DNA of 64,000 nt from Anaerofustis sp. GTDB lineage: Bacteria; Bacillota; Clostridia; Eubacteriales; Anaerofustaceae. Of the stretch, positions 52,583-60,488 are shown piece by piece (the first letter of the stretch is position 1; every line of letters begins with the position of its first letter). The notes under the pieces were generated by a model. That model did not search any database, was not told the origin of the DNA, and saw only the letters and a program-made list of their open reading frames with translations. The stretch is from contig NZ_JAHZIA010000008.1 in the NCBI RefSeq assembly GCF_019420015.1, positions 144,459 to 208,458 of the forward strand. The letters are read 5' to 3'. The position numbers and the translations under genes were made by a program.

Positions 52583-53230
52583 CTATGCATCTGCAGCTTT
52601 TCTTAAATCGTCTAAATTTTTGGCAACATCGCCTGTAAAAGCAAATGAACCGGCAACAATTACGTTTGCCCCAGCATCAACAAGTGATTTAACATTATCA
52701 GCATTAACACCGCCGTCAACTTGGATATCGATGTCTCTGTCACCAATCATTTCTTTGATTTCTCTTACTTTTTCAATCATTGTAGGATTGAACGCACCGC
52801 CACCGCCACCTGGGTTAACAGTCATAACAAGAACCATATCAATATCGTCAAGTACATATTTAAGTACATCCGGTGGAGTTGCTGGATTTAAAACAACACC
52901 GCAGTCTACACCGAAAGATTTAATAAGCATTAAACTTCTGTGTAAATGAGTTGTTGCTTCAGCATGAACAGTAATCATTTGTGCTCCTGCTTTAACAATT
53001 CTTTCAATATATCTATCCGGCTCCGTAACCATCATATGAACATCAAAGTATAAGTCTGTATGAGGTCTGAGCATTGCAATTTGATCAGGACCAAATGCGA
53101 TATTAGGAACATAATTTCCATCCATTACATCAATATGTAACATTTCTACTTTACAATCTTCAACAGCTTTAATTTGTTCGTTTAATCTTCCGAAATCAGC
53201 TCCGAAAATTGAAGGTGATAATTTTACCAT
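52583..53230 (-). CDS. rpe: Ribulose-phosphate 3-epimerase
   Basis: A 215-residue TIM barrel. SPSIFGADFGRLNEQIKAVE, LHIDVMDGNYVPNIAFGPDQ, DVHMMVTEPDRYIE and VDGGVNADNVKSLVDAGANV match canonical Rpe, though the loop usually NPGFGGQ is NPGGGGGAF. Converts ribulose-5-P and xylulose-5-P. Three such genes in one operon is unusual. First gene after the promoter; AAGGAGA-type RBS. Confidence 0.93.
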   Translation of the reverse strand: MVKLSPSIFGADFGRLNEQIKAVEDCKVEMLHIDVMDGNYVPNIAFGPDQIAMLRPHTDLYFDVHMMVTEPDRYIERIVKAGAQMITVHAEATTHLHRSLMLIKSFGVDCGVVLNPATPPDVLKYVLDDIDMVLVMTVNPGGGGGAFNPTMIEKVREIKEMIGDRDIDIQVDGGVNADNVKSLVDAGANVIVAGSFAFTGDVAKNLDDLRKAADA

Positions 53231-53269
53231 TTTCTTTTTTCTCCTTTTATTCTATTTGTTTCTAATATA

Positions 53270-53297
53270 ATTATAAGCATTAATGTAAAATTTTCAA
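53270..53297 (-). promoter_or_regulatory. Promoter of rpe-adh-rpiB operon
   Basis: Minus strand: TTGAAA (53297-53292), 16-base spacer, TATAAT (53275-53270). The spacer holds a TTACAT half-site. Confidence 0.75.
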
Positions 53298-53619
53298 GCA
53301 CTTTTCATTATTTTCCAAAAGAAAGAAAAAAAATAAACAAGCTATCTGAAAAGATAAATTTTATATAACAAATTTAAATGATTACATAAAAAAACGAAAC
53401 TTATAAATTCATAAGTAGACCTTATACCAATCAAATTTGTTTAACTGTTATATGAAGCATTTTAACAAATAAATTTTTATATACTTAGGTATAAAAAACA
53501 AAATTTAAAACATAATTTGTAATTACATATAATAAAATGATAAAATATATACAACATAAATCAATCAAACCCCAAATTAAATAAATCCTGTATATAAAGC
53601 AAATCTAAGGAGAAAAATC
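53298..53619. other. Gap between rpe promoter and radical SAM gene
   Basis: About 320 AT-rich bases. TTGTAATTACAT (about 53517-53528), a self-complementary form of the TTACA half-site, lies before the radical SAM gene. No ORF with a ribosome binding site is seen. Confidence 0.45.
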
Positions 53620-54543
53620 TTGAAGAATTGGAACAATAAACCTTATCATTCACTTGATTATATGTTAAAGCAAAGATATAAAGAAAAAATATATAAAATA
53701 TCATTAAACGGAGGAATGACTTGCCCAAACAGAGATGGAACAATAGACACAAGAGGATGCATTTTTTGTAGCTCAGGCGGGTCCGGAGACTTTGCGGGAA
53801 ATATAAGAAAAAGCATAACAGAACAAATTGAAGAACAAATAAAAACTGTAAAAAACAAATCAAAAGCAACCTGGTTTATTGCGTATTTTCAGGCATACAC
53901 AAACACGTACGCACCCATAGAATATTTGAAACAAATATATGAAGAAGCACTTTACAACGAAAATATAAAAATACTTTCAATAGCAACAAGACCGGATTGT
54001 CTGAGCGAGGAAATTTTAGACTTATTGGAAAATTTAAATAAAATAAAACCTGTATGGATTGAATTAGGACTTCAAACAATACACGAAAAAACAGCAAAAT
54101 ACATAAGAAGAGGATATTCTCTTAAATGTTTTGACACTGCGGTAGAAAACCTAAGAAAAAGAAATATTGAAGTTATAGTTCACACTATACTGGGACTTCC
54201 GGGAGAAACCAGAGAAAACATTCTTCAGACAATATCATATTTAAACAAATCAGATATTCAAGGAATAAAATTACAATTGCTTCATGTCCTTAAAAATACG
54301 GATTTAGCAGAGGACTATCGAAAGGGATTATTCCACACATTTTCAATGGAAGAATATATCGACACTGTCATTGACTGTGTTGAGCATTTATCAGAAAATA
54401 TAGTAATCCACAGAATTACCGGAGACGGTCCAAAAAAAATTTTAATATCCCCAACATGGAGCGGAAACAAGAAAAAAGTACTTAACACCCTTCATCACGA
54501 ATTCAAAATAAGGAAATCATACCAGGGAAAGAAATACAAATAA
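53620..54543 (+). CDS. ytqA: Radical SAM protein of the YtqA/TIGR01212 family
   Basis: A 307-residue radical SAM enzyme. The 4Fe-4S cluster motif is CPNRDGTIDTRGCIFC (spacing C-x12-C-x2-C), then SSGGSGDFAG, WIELGLQTIHEKTAKYIRRG, HTILGLPGETRE and GIKLQLLHVLKNTDLAEDY. In Bacillus the family member YtqA is proposed to act in wobble-uridine tRNA modification (MnmL). Start is TTG at 53620, 7 bases after AAGGAG; no ATG is close. Monocistronic, ending at a bidirectional terminator. Confidence 0.9.
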   Translation: MKNWNNKPYHSLDYMLKQRYKEKIYKISLNGGMTCPNRDGTIDTRGCIFCSSGGSGDFAGNIRKSITEQIEEQIKTVKNKSKATWFIAYFQAYTNTYAPIEYLKQIYEEALYNENIKILSIATRPDCLSEEILDLLENLNKIKPVWIELGLQTIHEKTAKYIRRGYSLKCFDTAVENLRKRNIEVIVHTILGLPGETRENILQTISYLNKSDIQGIKLQLLHVLKNTDLAEDYRKGLFHTFSMEEYIDTVIDCVEHLSENIVIHRITGDGPKKILISPTWSGNKKKVLNTLHHEFKIRKSYQGKKYK

Positions 54544-54544
54544 T

Positions 54545-54569
54545 AAAGACTGCTTTTTAAGCAGTCTTT
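54545..54569. terminator. Bidirectional terminator, radical SAM / SIS isomerase
   Basis: Stem AAAGACTGCTT / AAGCAGTCTTT between convergent genes. Confidence 0.88.
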
Positions 54570-54573
54570 GATT

Positions 54574-55185
54574 TTATTTCTCAAATTCATCTTTTAATTT
54601 TTCGCCCCATGCTCCGCCTTGATGATAGAAAAGAACCTGTTCCCTTGTTACCCCTCTTATCTCTTCACTTACCATTGCAAGAGCATCTCCCATAGCAAGC
54701 GTATTTGTAGTCGATGTTGTCGCGTTTACACCTGTAGGGCAAGCTTCTTTTTCAACCCCTATGTATAAAGCAACATCGCATTGTTTTGCAAGAGTAGACT
54801 CTGTATTTCCCGTTAAACATATAGCTTTTGCACCTATTGTTTTTGCAGAAGGAATAACCAAATCTTTTAAAATATTAGTCTCCCCACTGTTTGAAATCGC
54901 AATAATAAGATCATTTGGCTGAATAGCTCCGATATCACCGTTTTCACAGTTATATGCACTAAGGAAAAATGCAGGTTTACCAGTACAACATAACGTTGCT
55001 GCAATCTTTCTGCTTATAAGCCCCGATTTGCCGGTTCCTGTCAAAATTATTTTTCCTTTGCAGTCAGTTATCATCTCTACAGCCTTAACAAAGTTATCAT
55101 CCAAAGAGTCCATCAAGCGACCAAGCTCGTATCTCTCCATTTCAATAACTTTCTTGCCTTTTGAAATTATCTCTTGTCTTTCCAT
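54574..55185 (-). CDS. SIS-domain sugar-phosphate isomerase (KpsF/GutQ-like, no CBS)
   Basis: A 203-residue SIS-domain protein. TGTGKSGLISRKIAATLCCTG, LIIAISNSGETNILKDLV, LTGNTESTLAKQCDVALYIG and CPTGVNATTSTTNTLAMGDALA match arabinose-5-phosphate isomerases, but the CBS pair is absent (about 320 residues in KdsD). Clostridia make no KDO, so a role in the neighbouring polyol pathway (arabinose-5-P to ribulose-5-P) is more likely. It has its own TTGAAA-16-TATAAT promoter. Confidence 0.85.
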   Translation of the reverse strand: MERQEIISKGKKVIEMERYELGRLMDSLDDNFVKAVEMITDCKGKIILTGTGKSGLISRKIAATLCCTGKPAFFLSAYNCENGDIGAIQPNDLIIAISNSGETNILKDLVIPSAKTIGAKAICLTGNTESTLAKQCDVALYIGVEKEACPTGVNATTSTTNTLAMGDALAMVSEEIRGVTREQVLFYHQGGAWGEKLKDEFEK

Positions 55186-55226
55186 ATTATAAATACACCA
55201 TTTCCTTTTTTATTTTTATATTTATA

Positions 55227-55254
55227 ATTATATTAAAGAAAAAATTTATTTCAA
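55227..55254 (-). promoter_or_regulatory. Promoter of SIS isomerase
   Basis: Minus strand: TTGAAA (55254-55249), 16-base spacer, TATAAT (55232-55227), about 42 bases upstream of the ATG. Confidence 0.7.
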
Positions 55255-55323
55255 TAAGTTTCAAATAATTTTACTTTAAAACAAATAAAAACTTCATTTT
55301 AATTTAACATCACAAAAAAGAAA

Positions 55324-56652
55324 TCAAACATCCACATACTTAGAACAAATCGCGATACCTCCGGCATCTTCACAAATAATCCCCTGTCTTCCTGCCCTGC
55401 AATACACGCCTTTAAATTTACCGTTATATAAGAAAAGTCCAGGCATGTTGCTGAATTCGTCAAAAACAAAATCACCGTTTTTTTCTTTTAAAAAGTTTTT
55501 CGTTTTATACATAGTGGCATATTCCTGAAGCAAGTACCCTTTATCGGTGTTCTCATCTACAAGCTCAGCAAACTCCTCTTTTGTATAATCAATACCTGCA
55601 TAAACTCCTTTTGCCCCATATAAATCATCAGGCTTTATTATCCATTTATCTTTATTGCTTATTACTTCTTCTCTATTAAATTCCCCTGTGTTAAGCCACG
55701 AAGTATAGGGAATATGCTCATTTACAAAAGCCCTCTCTTCTTCAGTAAGAAAATCAAAAGTTTCTTTTTGACGCATAATTTTATAAATTATTTTATTATG
55801 TATTACCTGTGTTCTTATTGAACCTATAATACAAGTTGTTTTATCCTTTATTGCTTTAACAAAAGCAGAGGCTTTATCAATTTTCTTCATAAGCTCACTC
55901 GTAACAGCTCGTCTGTAAACAGCATCTATTTTTATCCCGTCCTCGGTATAAAGCCCGTTATTGTATTTAAGTGTCGTTATATCTGCAATTACGGTTTTAT
56001 ATCCTTTTTTTTCAAAATACGACTTAAAAACTTTAAACTCTTCCTTTGTCGCACTTTCCATAAAATCCACTATAGCTATAGTTGGATTTTCAACTTTATT
56101 CTCAAATGAATTATAAATATTCATAAATTCCTCTACCCAGCTGTCAAACAACTCAAAAGATCCGATATTGTAGTTCTCGCTGAACTTCTTAAAAATATCG
56201 TCATATGCATATGCATTGTTAAGTTCGCGGTCTTCATTCATCGCACTGGCACCGTCGGCATTAAATTCACAAAACTTAAACGAAAAATCATCTTCATTAA
56301 AAAACAAATCTATTCTTGCTATAGGAAGAGGCTGGTCATATCCGCTGTCACAAAGTATCAGTTCTTCCAACTCTTTACTGAAAGGAAAGAGTTTTCTGTA
56401 TTCTCTATCCTCCATATACCTGTCTATTATTTTAGAAAGTATTCCATGTGTTGTTTTTGCTATATATTTAAAGTAATCAATAACTTCATTTGTATAAAGC
56501 TTGGGAATATACGCAAACCTAATGTGTTCTCCATGATAAATCGCAGTTGAAGATTCAATATATTTAAATGCTTCATCATAACTCTTTTTTGATTCATCCA
56601 AATCCTTTTCGATAAGTTTTATATATTCTTCCGTAAGCTCTCTTACCTTCAT
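55324..56652 (-). CDS. Glutathionylspermidine-synthase-like ATP-grasp ligase
   Basis: A 442-residue protein with ATP-grasp features of the glutathionylspermidine synthase C-terminal domain family: FKFCEFNADGASAMNEDREL (about 129), WIIKPDDLYGAKGVYAG with the ATP lysine (about 340), YLLQEYATM and NMPGLFLYNGKFKGVYCRAG. The amidase half of true Gsp is missing. The family joins a carboxylate to an amine or amino acid. Overlaps the GCS-like gene by 4 bases (ATGA), so the two are translationally coupled and probably act on the same product. Confidence 0.8.
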   Translation of the reverse strand: MKVRELTEEYIKLIEKDLDESKKSYDEAFKYIESSTAIYHGEHIRFAYIPKLYTNEVIDYFKYIAKTTHGILSKIIDRYMEDREYRKLFPFSKELEELILCDSGYDQPLPIARIDLFFNEDDFSFKFCEFNADGASAMNEDRELNNAYAYDDIFKKFSENYNIGSFELFDSWVEEFMNIYNSFENKVENPTIAIVDFMESATKEEFKVFKSYFEKKGYKTVIADITTLKYNNGLYTEDGIKIDAVYRRAVTSELMKKIDKASAFVKAIKDKTTCIIGSIRTQVIHNKIIYKIMRQKETFDFLTEEERAFVNEHIPYTSWLNTGEFNREEVISNKDKWIIKPDDLYGAKGVYAGIDYTKEEFAELVDENTDKGYLLQEYATMYKTKNFLKEKNGDFVFDEFSNMPGLFLYNGKFKGVYCRAGRQGIICEDAGGIAICSKYVDV

Positions 56653-57902
56653 ATTGTCATCTCTCTTTCATTAATCATTTTCAAAGTAAGACCTTTATTT
56701 GCCAACTCAAGAAACAAACTTACTCTGTCTTTTTCGTTCTCGTGCAAATTCTCTTTAGCCAATTTTATTATATCGCAAATCAACGTTTTTGCATTGAATC
56801 CATATACACTTGCATCATATCCGTCTTTAATTATATTCTTTTTTGCCTTTACAACATCTTCATTTCGTATATTTTTAAATTTTTCAAGCAAAATATCCAC
56901 CGCATTACAACCATAAAAAATACCTTTTATAACAGCCGCATAAGATAAGGCATAACATATAGGCATACAATCTGCCATTCTTATTTCCACATAGTTTTTA
57001 AGTCTTACATCAGGGAAAAACATAGATATCACATGCTCGATTTCTTTTATATCCATTTCCTTATCACAATATATATCTTTAATCTTTTTGTCTCCGGTAT
57101 AAACACTGTTGCCGTTTTCGTCTTCTACCAAAATCGCAGGAGAATTTAAAATATACTCTGCATATTCTTTAAAACCGAAACTTTTATCCAAAGCCTCTTT
57201 AACAATCATACTCCTGTCCTTATCAACATCATTCCAAATTTTTACCCGTGCACAATTATCTTTATATACCTCACCTTCAAAAACAACTGTATTATCGGTC
57301 ATAAGGGATATTAACGGCGATAATATATTCGCCAACCTAAATTTTCTCTTAAAATCCTCTTCACTGAAGTAATCCACGCTGACTTGAGTGGAACCGGAAC
57401 CTTTCATCATATTTTTGCCATAATTACCTGATTTTGAAAAATAGTGCAACATATATTCGTATCGTTTCTTTGGTATAAGATTAAGGTCTTCAATCTTTGA
57501 CTTTGGTTGATATCCTGAATATACGATTTTATATCCCAACTTATCCAAAATCGGATTAATTTTTAAAAGAAAGTAATTATATTCTTCAAGTATATCTTCT
57601 ATCTTAAGAAAAGGTCCTATACTTATTTCAAGCTGACTGGCAGGTTCCAACGAAATGTTGGATTTATCCTTTGATAAACCTATAAGGTTACCGTCTTTAT
57701 ATATCTTCCTGTCAAAATAAGGGCTTAAAAGACTTAAAATATCTTTTATACCGTTTTTTTCATAATAATCTACACTTTGCAAATCGGATTTCTTTACTAT
57801 AAAATGCTCCAACTCAACGCCCAAACTCTTATCTTTTTCTTCTTTAATCCCACTTTTAAAATAATTAATTAAATTATTTAAATTTTTATCATAATTATTC
57901 AT
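56649..57902 (-). CDS. Glutamate-cysteine-ligase-like enzyme (GCS2 family)
   Basis: A 417-residue protein with the GCS2 fold: SLGVELEHFIVKK (about 26-38), LEPASQLEISIGP, MMKGSGSTQVSVDY, RVKIWNDVDKDRS and VEIRMADCMPI. These are the metal and substrate landmarks of plant/proteobacterial glutamate-cysteine ligases. A cysteine substrate is probable but not proven. Second gene of a three-gene operon, after DUF2007 and before the ATP-grasp ligase; no glutathione synthetase of the usual type is present. Confidence 0.85.
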   Translation of the reverse strand: MNNYDKNLNNLINYFKSGIKEEKDKSLGVELEHFIVKKSDLQSVDYYEKNGIKDILSLLSPYFDRKIYKDGNLIGLSKDKSNISLEPASQLEISIGPFLKIEDILEEYNYFLLKINPILDKLGYKIVYSGYQPKSKIEDLNLIPKKRYEYMLHYFSKSGNYGKNMMKGSGSTQVSVDYFSEEDFKRKFRLANILSPLISLMTDNTVVFEGEVYKDNCARVKIWNDVDKDRSMIVKEALDKSFGFKEYAEYILNSPAILVEDENGNSVYTGDKKIKDIYCDKEMDIKEIEHVISMFFPDVRLKNYVEIRMADCMPICYALSYAAVIKGIFYGCNAVDILLEKFKNIRNEDVVKAKKNIIKDGYDASVYGFNAKTLICDIIKLAKENLHENEKDRVSLFLELANKGLTLKMINEREMTI

Positions 57903-57913
57903 AGCTTTACCTT

Positions 57914-58165
57914 TTAATCGCTTTCCAAATCTTCAAACTCACTGTTTATAAACTCATAAGCCCTCATATAATCATTTTTATTAACATATATACTCACAGG
58001 CATTGTACTCTTGCCTATTATAACTTCCGCTCCGCCTATATCTGTATCGTATTTCAAAATAGAATTTATATTACAAGAATCCAAAAGTCCTCTAATAACA
58101 CAGGCTTCAACATCATTTTTTACATCAATTAAAAATTCCAAATCTTTGTCTTTTTTCTTTTTCAT
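57914..58165 (-). CDS. DUF2007-family small protein
   Basis: An 83-residue protein with a basic KKKKDKD start and the DUF2007 core DVEACVIRGLLDSCNI, DIGGAEVIIGKSTMPVSIYV and DYMRAYEFINSEF. The family is a small ferredoxin-like fold suspected to bind a regulator; function unknown. ATG 58165 has GAGGT 7 bases upstream. Leads the gamma-glutamyl ligase operon. Confidence 0.85.
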   Translation of the reverse strand: MKKKKDKDLEFLIDVKNDVEACVIRGLLDSCNINSILKYDTDIGGAEVIIGKSTMPVSIYVNKNDYMRAYEFINSEFEDLESD

Positions 58166-58183
58166 AGTAAATACCTCGGTTTT

Positions 58184-58212
58184 ATTATAACTCAAAAAGA
58201 ATCTTTTACCAA
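58184..58212 (-). promoter_or_regulatory. Promoter of gamma-glutamyl ligase operon
   Basis: Minus strand: TTGGTA (58212-58207), exact 17-base spacer, TATAAT (58189-58184). The leader is only about 12 bases. Confidence 0.75.
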
Positions 58213-58276
58213 TAATTTTTAATGTAACAGTTATAAGTTATGTTTATAAAACAATAACATATAAAATCAAGCATAA

Positions 58277-58304
58277 AAAAAACACCCAAATAAAAGGTGT
58301 TTTG
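58277..58304 (-). terminator. Terminator of XRE regulator gene
   Basis: Stem AAAACACC / GGTGTTTT, 9-base loop; TTTTTTTATGC follows on the minus strand. Confidence 0.85.
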
Positions 58305-58314
58305 ATAGAACTGT

Positions 58315-58530
58315 TTATTCTTTATCTTCGTCTTCAACAACAAACAACGTATTCATATCACAACCAAAAACTTTTATTAATCTTTCCATCATATCAAAAG
58401 ATATTTTCGTAGTTTCGTTATTCATTAATTTATTTACGGTAACATAATTACTGTTTAATTGTTTTACCAACCAATATTTTGTTTTATTTTCTCTTTCTAA
58501 TAAATATTTTAAATTTAACTTAATTCTCAT
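58315..58530 (-). CDS. XRE/Cro-type helix-turn-helix regulator
   Basis: A 71-residue Cro-like protein: LKYLLERENKTKYWLVKQLN with the first HTH helix, NSNYVTVNKLMNN as the recognition part, then KISFDMMERLIKVFGCDMNTLFVVEDED. No partner domain. ATG 58530 is preceded by GAGGA about 8 bases away; an in-frame TTG at 58536 is less likely. Monocistronic with a terminator, facing a possible small RNA gene on the other strand. Confidence 0.87.
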   Translation of the reverse strand: MRIKLNLKYLLERENKTKYWLVKQLNSNYVTVNKLMNNETTKISFDMMERLIKVFGCDMNTLFVVEDEDKE

Positions 58531-58578
58531 ATTCAATTCCTCTGCTTATTATATGTAATATATTTTATACAAAAGTCA

Positions 58579-58592
58579 ACTTAAATATAAGT
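58579..58592. promoter_or_regulatory. ACTTA/TAAGT site in XRE promoter region
   Basis: ACTTA-AATA-TAAGT overlaps the TTGACT box of the XRE gene (minus strand, 58582-58577). A tighter copy, ACTTAT-T-ATAAGT, is in the opposite promoter at 58635-58647. Confidence 0.4.
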
Positions 58593-58631
58593 ACTTCATA
58601 AATAGATTATTTATAAATAACTTATTGATAA

Positions 58632-58660
58632 TTGACTTATTATAAGTTGTCTGATATAAT
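58632..58660 (+). promoter_or_regulatory. Strong promoter of candidate small RNA
   Basis: TTGACT (58632-58637), exact 17-base spacer, TATAAT (58655-58660). The spacer contains the inverted repeat ACTTAT-T-ATAAGT. Confidence 0.75.
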
Positions 58661-58666
58661 TTATTT

Positions 58667-58757
58667 GCAACTAATGAAACTTAATTGTTGAATAACAAGA
58701 AAAATTAAGTTTGAAACCCTAAAAAAGAAACCTTTTATCATAAAGGTTTCTTTTATT
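58667..58757 (+). ncRNA. Candidate small RNA (~90 nt)
   Basis: Between the promoter at 58632-58660 and the terminator at 58723-58758 there is no ORF longer than 6 codons. A 10-bp stem AAACTTAATT / AATTAAGTTT (58677-58686 with 58703-58712) precedes the terminator hairpin, so the transcript would be two stem-loops of about 90 bases. No Rfam family recognised. Confidence 0.5.
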
Positions 58758-58758
58758 T
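58723..58758 (+). terminator. Terminator of candidate small RNA
   Basis: Stem AAAAGAAACCTTT / AAAGGTTTCTTTT, 6-base loop, T-run. Confidence 0.88.
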
Positions 58759-58835
58759 TATGAAAAATAAAAGAAAAAATAAATTTTATAAGAAAAGATA
58801 AAAATAACTATATAACATATTTTTATAAAACAAAA

Positions 58836-58860
58836 AAATAAGGGGATATACTCCCCTTAA
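58836..58860 (-). terminator. Terminator of thiC
   Basis: Stem AAGGGGA / TCCCCTT just after the thiC stop; minus-strand T-run TTTTTTTG. Confidence 0.88.
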
Positions 58861-58873
58861 AATTAAATTAAAT

Positions 58874-60181
58874 TTATTCGTCAAATATACTTACTATTTC
58901 GCCTTCTAAAATTCTATTTGTATTTTTAACGGCACAAAAGTTACCGCACATTGAACAAGTATCCTCTTTTTCGGGTTTTGATTCTTCTCTGTATCTTCTT
59001 GCTTTTTCAGAATCCATACAAAGTTCAAACATTTTTTCCCAGTCAAGCTTCTTTCTTGCTGTACTCATTTCGTTATCCCAATCAGCCGCATGAGGAATTC
59101 CTTTTGCAATATCAGCCGCATGTGCCGCAATTTTTGTCGCAATAATACCTTCTTTCACATCGTCAAGATTAGGAAGCCTTAAATGTTCCGCAGGTGTTAC
59201 ATAGCAAAGGAAACTTGCTCCGTATGTAGCTGCTATTGCACCACCTATAGCAGATGTTATATGGTCATATCCAGGAGCTACGTCTGTTACTATAGGTCCA
59301 AGTACATAGAAAGGTGCACCGTGACAAAGTGTTTTTTGTATTTCCATATTTGCTGCTATTTGGTTTAGAGGCATATGTCCGGGACCTTCAATCATTACTT
59401 GAACATCTTTTTCCCATGCTCTTTTTGTAAGTTCTCCAAGAGTAATAAGTTCTTCGATTTGAGCTGCGTCTGTTCCGTCTGCTATTGAACCAGGACGGCA
59501 AGCATCACCAAGACTCATAGTTACATCATATTCTCTACAAATATCTAAAACTTCATCATAATATTCATAGAATGGGTTTTCTTCTCCTGTCATTTCCATC
59601 CATGCAAAGATGATTGAACCACCTCTTGATACGATATTTGTAAGTCTTTTGTTTCTTTTAAATTTAGTTATTGTTTCTTTATTAATTCCGCAGTGTATTG
59701 TCATAAAGTCAACACCGTCTTCTGCATGCATTCTTACAATATCAAGCCACTCTTTTGCCGTGATTTTTATAAGAGGTTTATGATAGTATACAACCGCATC
59801 ATAAATTGGAACTGTACCAATCATTGCAGGGCATTCACTTGTAAGTCTTCTTCTGAATTTTCTTGTATCTCCATAAGAAGATAAATCCATTATTGATTCT
59901 GCACCCATTTTTACAGCATTATTTACTTTTTCAACTTCAAGATCCATATCTTTAAAGTCTCTTGATACTCCAAGGTTTACGTTAATTTTTGTTGTAAGCA
60001 TTGATCCCACCCCGTTTGGGTCTATACATTTATGTTTTTTATTACATGGAATAATAACCTTACCTTCTGCCACGAGCTTTACAAGGTTATTAATATCCAT
60101 ATGCTCTTTTTTTGCTACAACTTCCATTTCTTTAGTTATGATACCTTTTCTTGCCGCATCCATCTGTGTTGAATAACCCAT
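58874..60181 (-). CDS. thiC: Phosphomethylpyrimidine synthase ThiC
   Basis: A 435-residue radical SAM enzyme that makes HMP-P from AIR for thiamine synthesis. GADSIMDLSSYGDTRKFRR-like segment (AESIMDLSSYGD), MTIHCGINKE, IMFAWM-type SIIFAWMEMTG, GPGHMPLNQIAAN and the C-terminal cluster motif CSMCGNFC (C-x2-C-x4-C type) are present. Short form without the N-terminal extension of plant enzymes. Regulated by the TPP riboswitch upstream. Other thi genes are not nearby. Confidence 0.97.
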   Translation of the reverse strand: MGYSTQMDAARKGIITKEMEVVAKKEHMDINNLVKLVAEGKVIIPCNKKHKCIDPNGVGSMLTTKINVNLGVSRDFKDMDLEVEKVNNAVKMGAESIMDLSSYGDTRKFRRRLTSECPAMIGTVPIYDAVVYYHKPLIKITAKEWLDIVRMHAEDGVDFMTIHCGINKETITKFKRNKRLTNIVSRGGSIIFAWMEMTGEENPFYEYYDEVLDICREYDVTMSLGDACRPGSIADGTDAAQIEELITLGELTKRAWEKDVQVMIEGPGHMPLNQIAANMEIQKTLCHGAPFYVLGPIVTDVAPGYDHITSAIGGAIAATYGASFLCYVTPAEHLRLPNLDDVKEGIIATKIAAHAADIAKGIPHAADWDNEMSTARKKLDWEKMFELCMDSEKARRYREESKPEKEDTCSMCGNFCAVKNTNRILEGEIVSIFDE

Positions 60182-60216
60182 ATTATTTCTCCTTTTATTA
60201 TGTAAGTTTACAAATA

Positions 60217-60243
60217 AAAAAGCTTATCCTCGGGATAAGCTTT
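60217..60243 (-). terminator. TPP riboswitch expression-platform terminator
   Basis: Stem AAAGCTTATCC / GGATAAGCTTT with a TCG loop and a minus-strand T-run, between the aptamer and thiC. Confidence 0.88.
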
Positions 60244-60257
60244 GCTTTAATCATAAA

Positions 60258-60348
60258 TCGCTTACATATCATGGCATTATCCATACGAGGTTAAAGGGTC
60301 AAAATTCGTTCGCATTTTTTCTCAGCCTACGCGTAAGCTCCCCTGCTT
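60258..60348 (-). ncRNA. TPP riboswitch
   Basis: On the minus strand: AGCAGGGGAGC, the GGCTGAGA core, then GACCCTTTAACCT, and TGGATAATGCCATG, which are the conserved TPP aptamer elements. The P1-closing 3' side is weak (GTAAGC may pair with GCTTAC of the 5' side instead). It is followed by a terminator, so TPP binding should turn thiC off. Confidence 0.9.
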
Positions 60349-60488
60349 TTCTATTCTTTTTTATATTATTAATAATAACATTTTATTATTTACATGTCAA
60401 TTAACTAACAAAATATTAAAAAAATAAATAATAATGGATTTTTATATATCAAACTTGAGATAATAACATTACTTAAGTACTTTTATTA

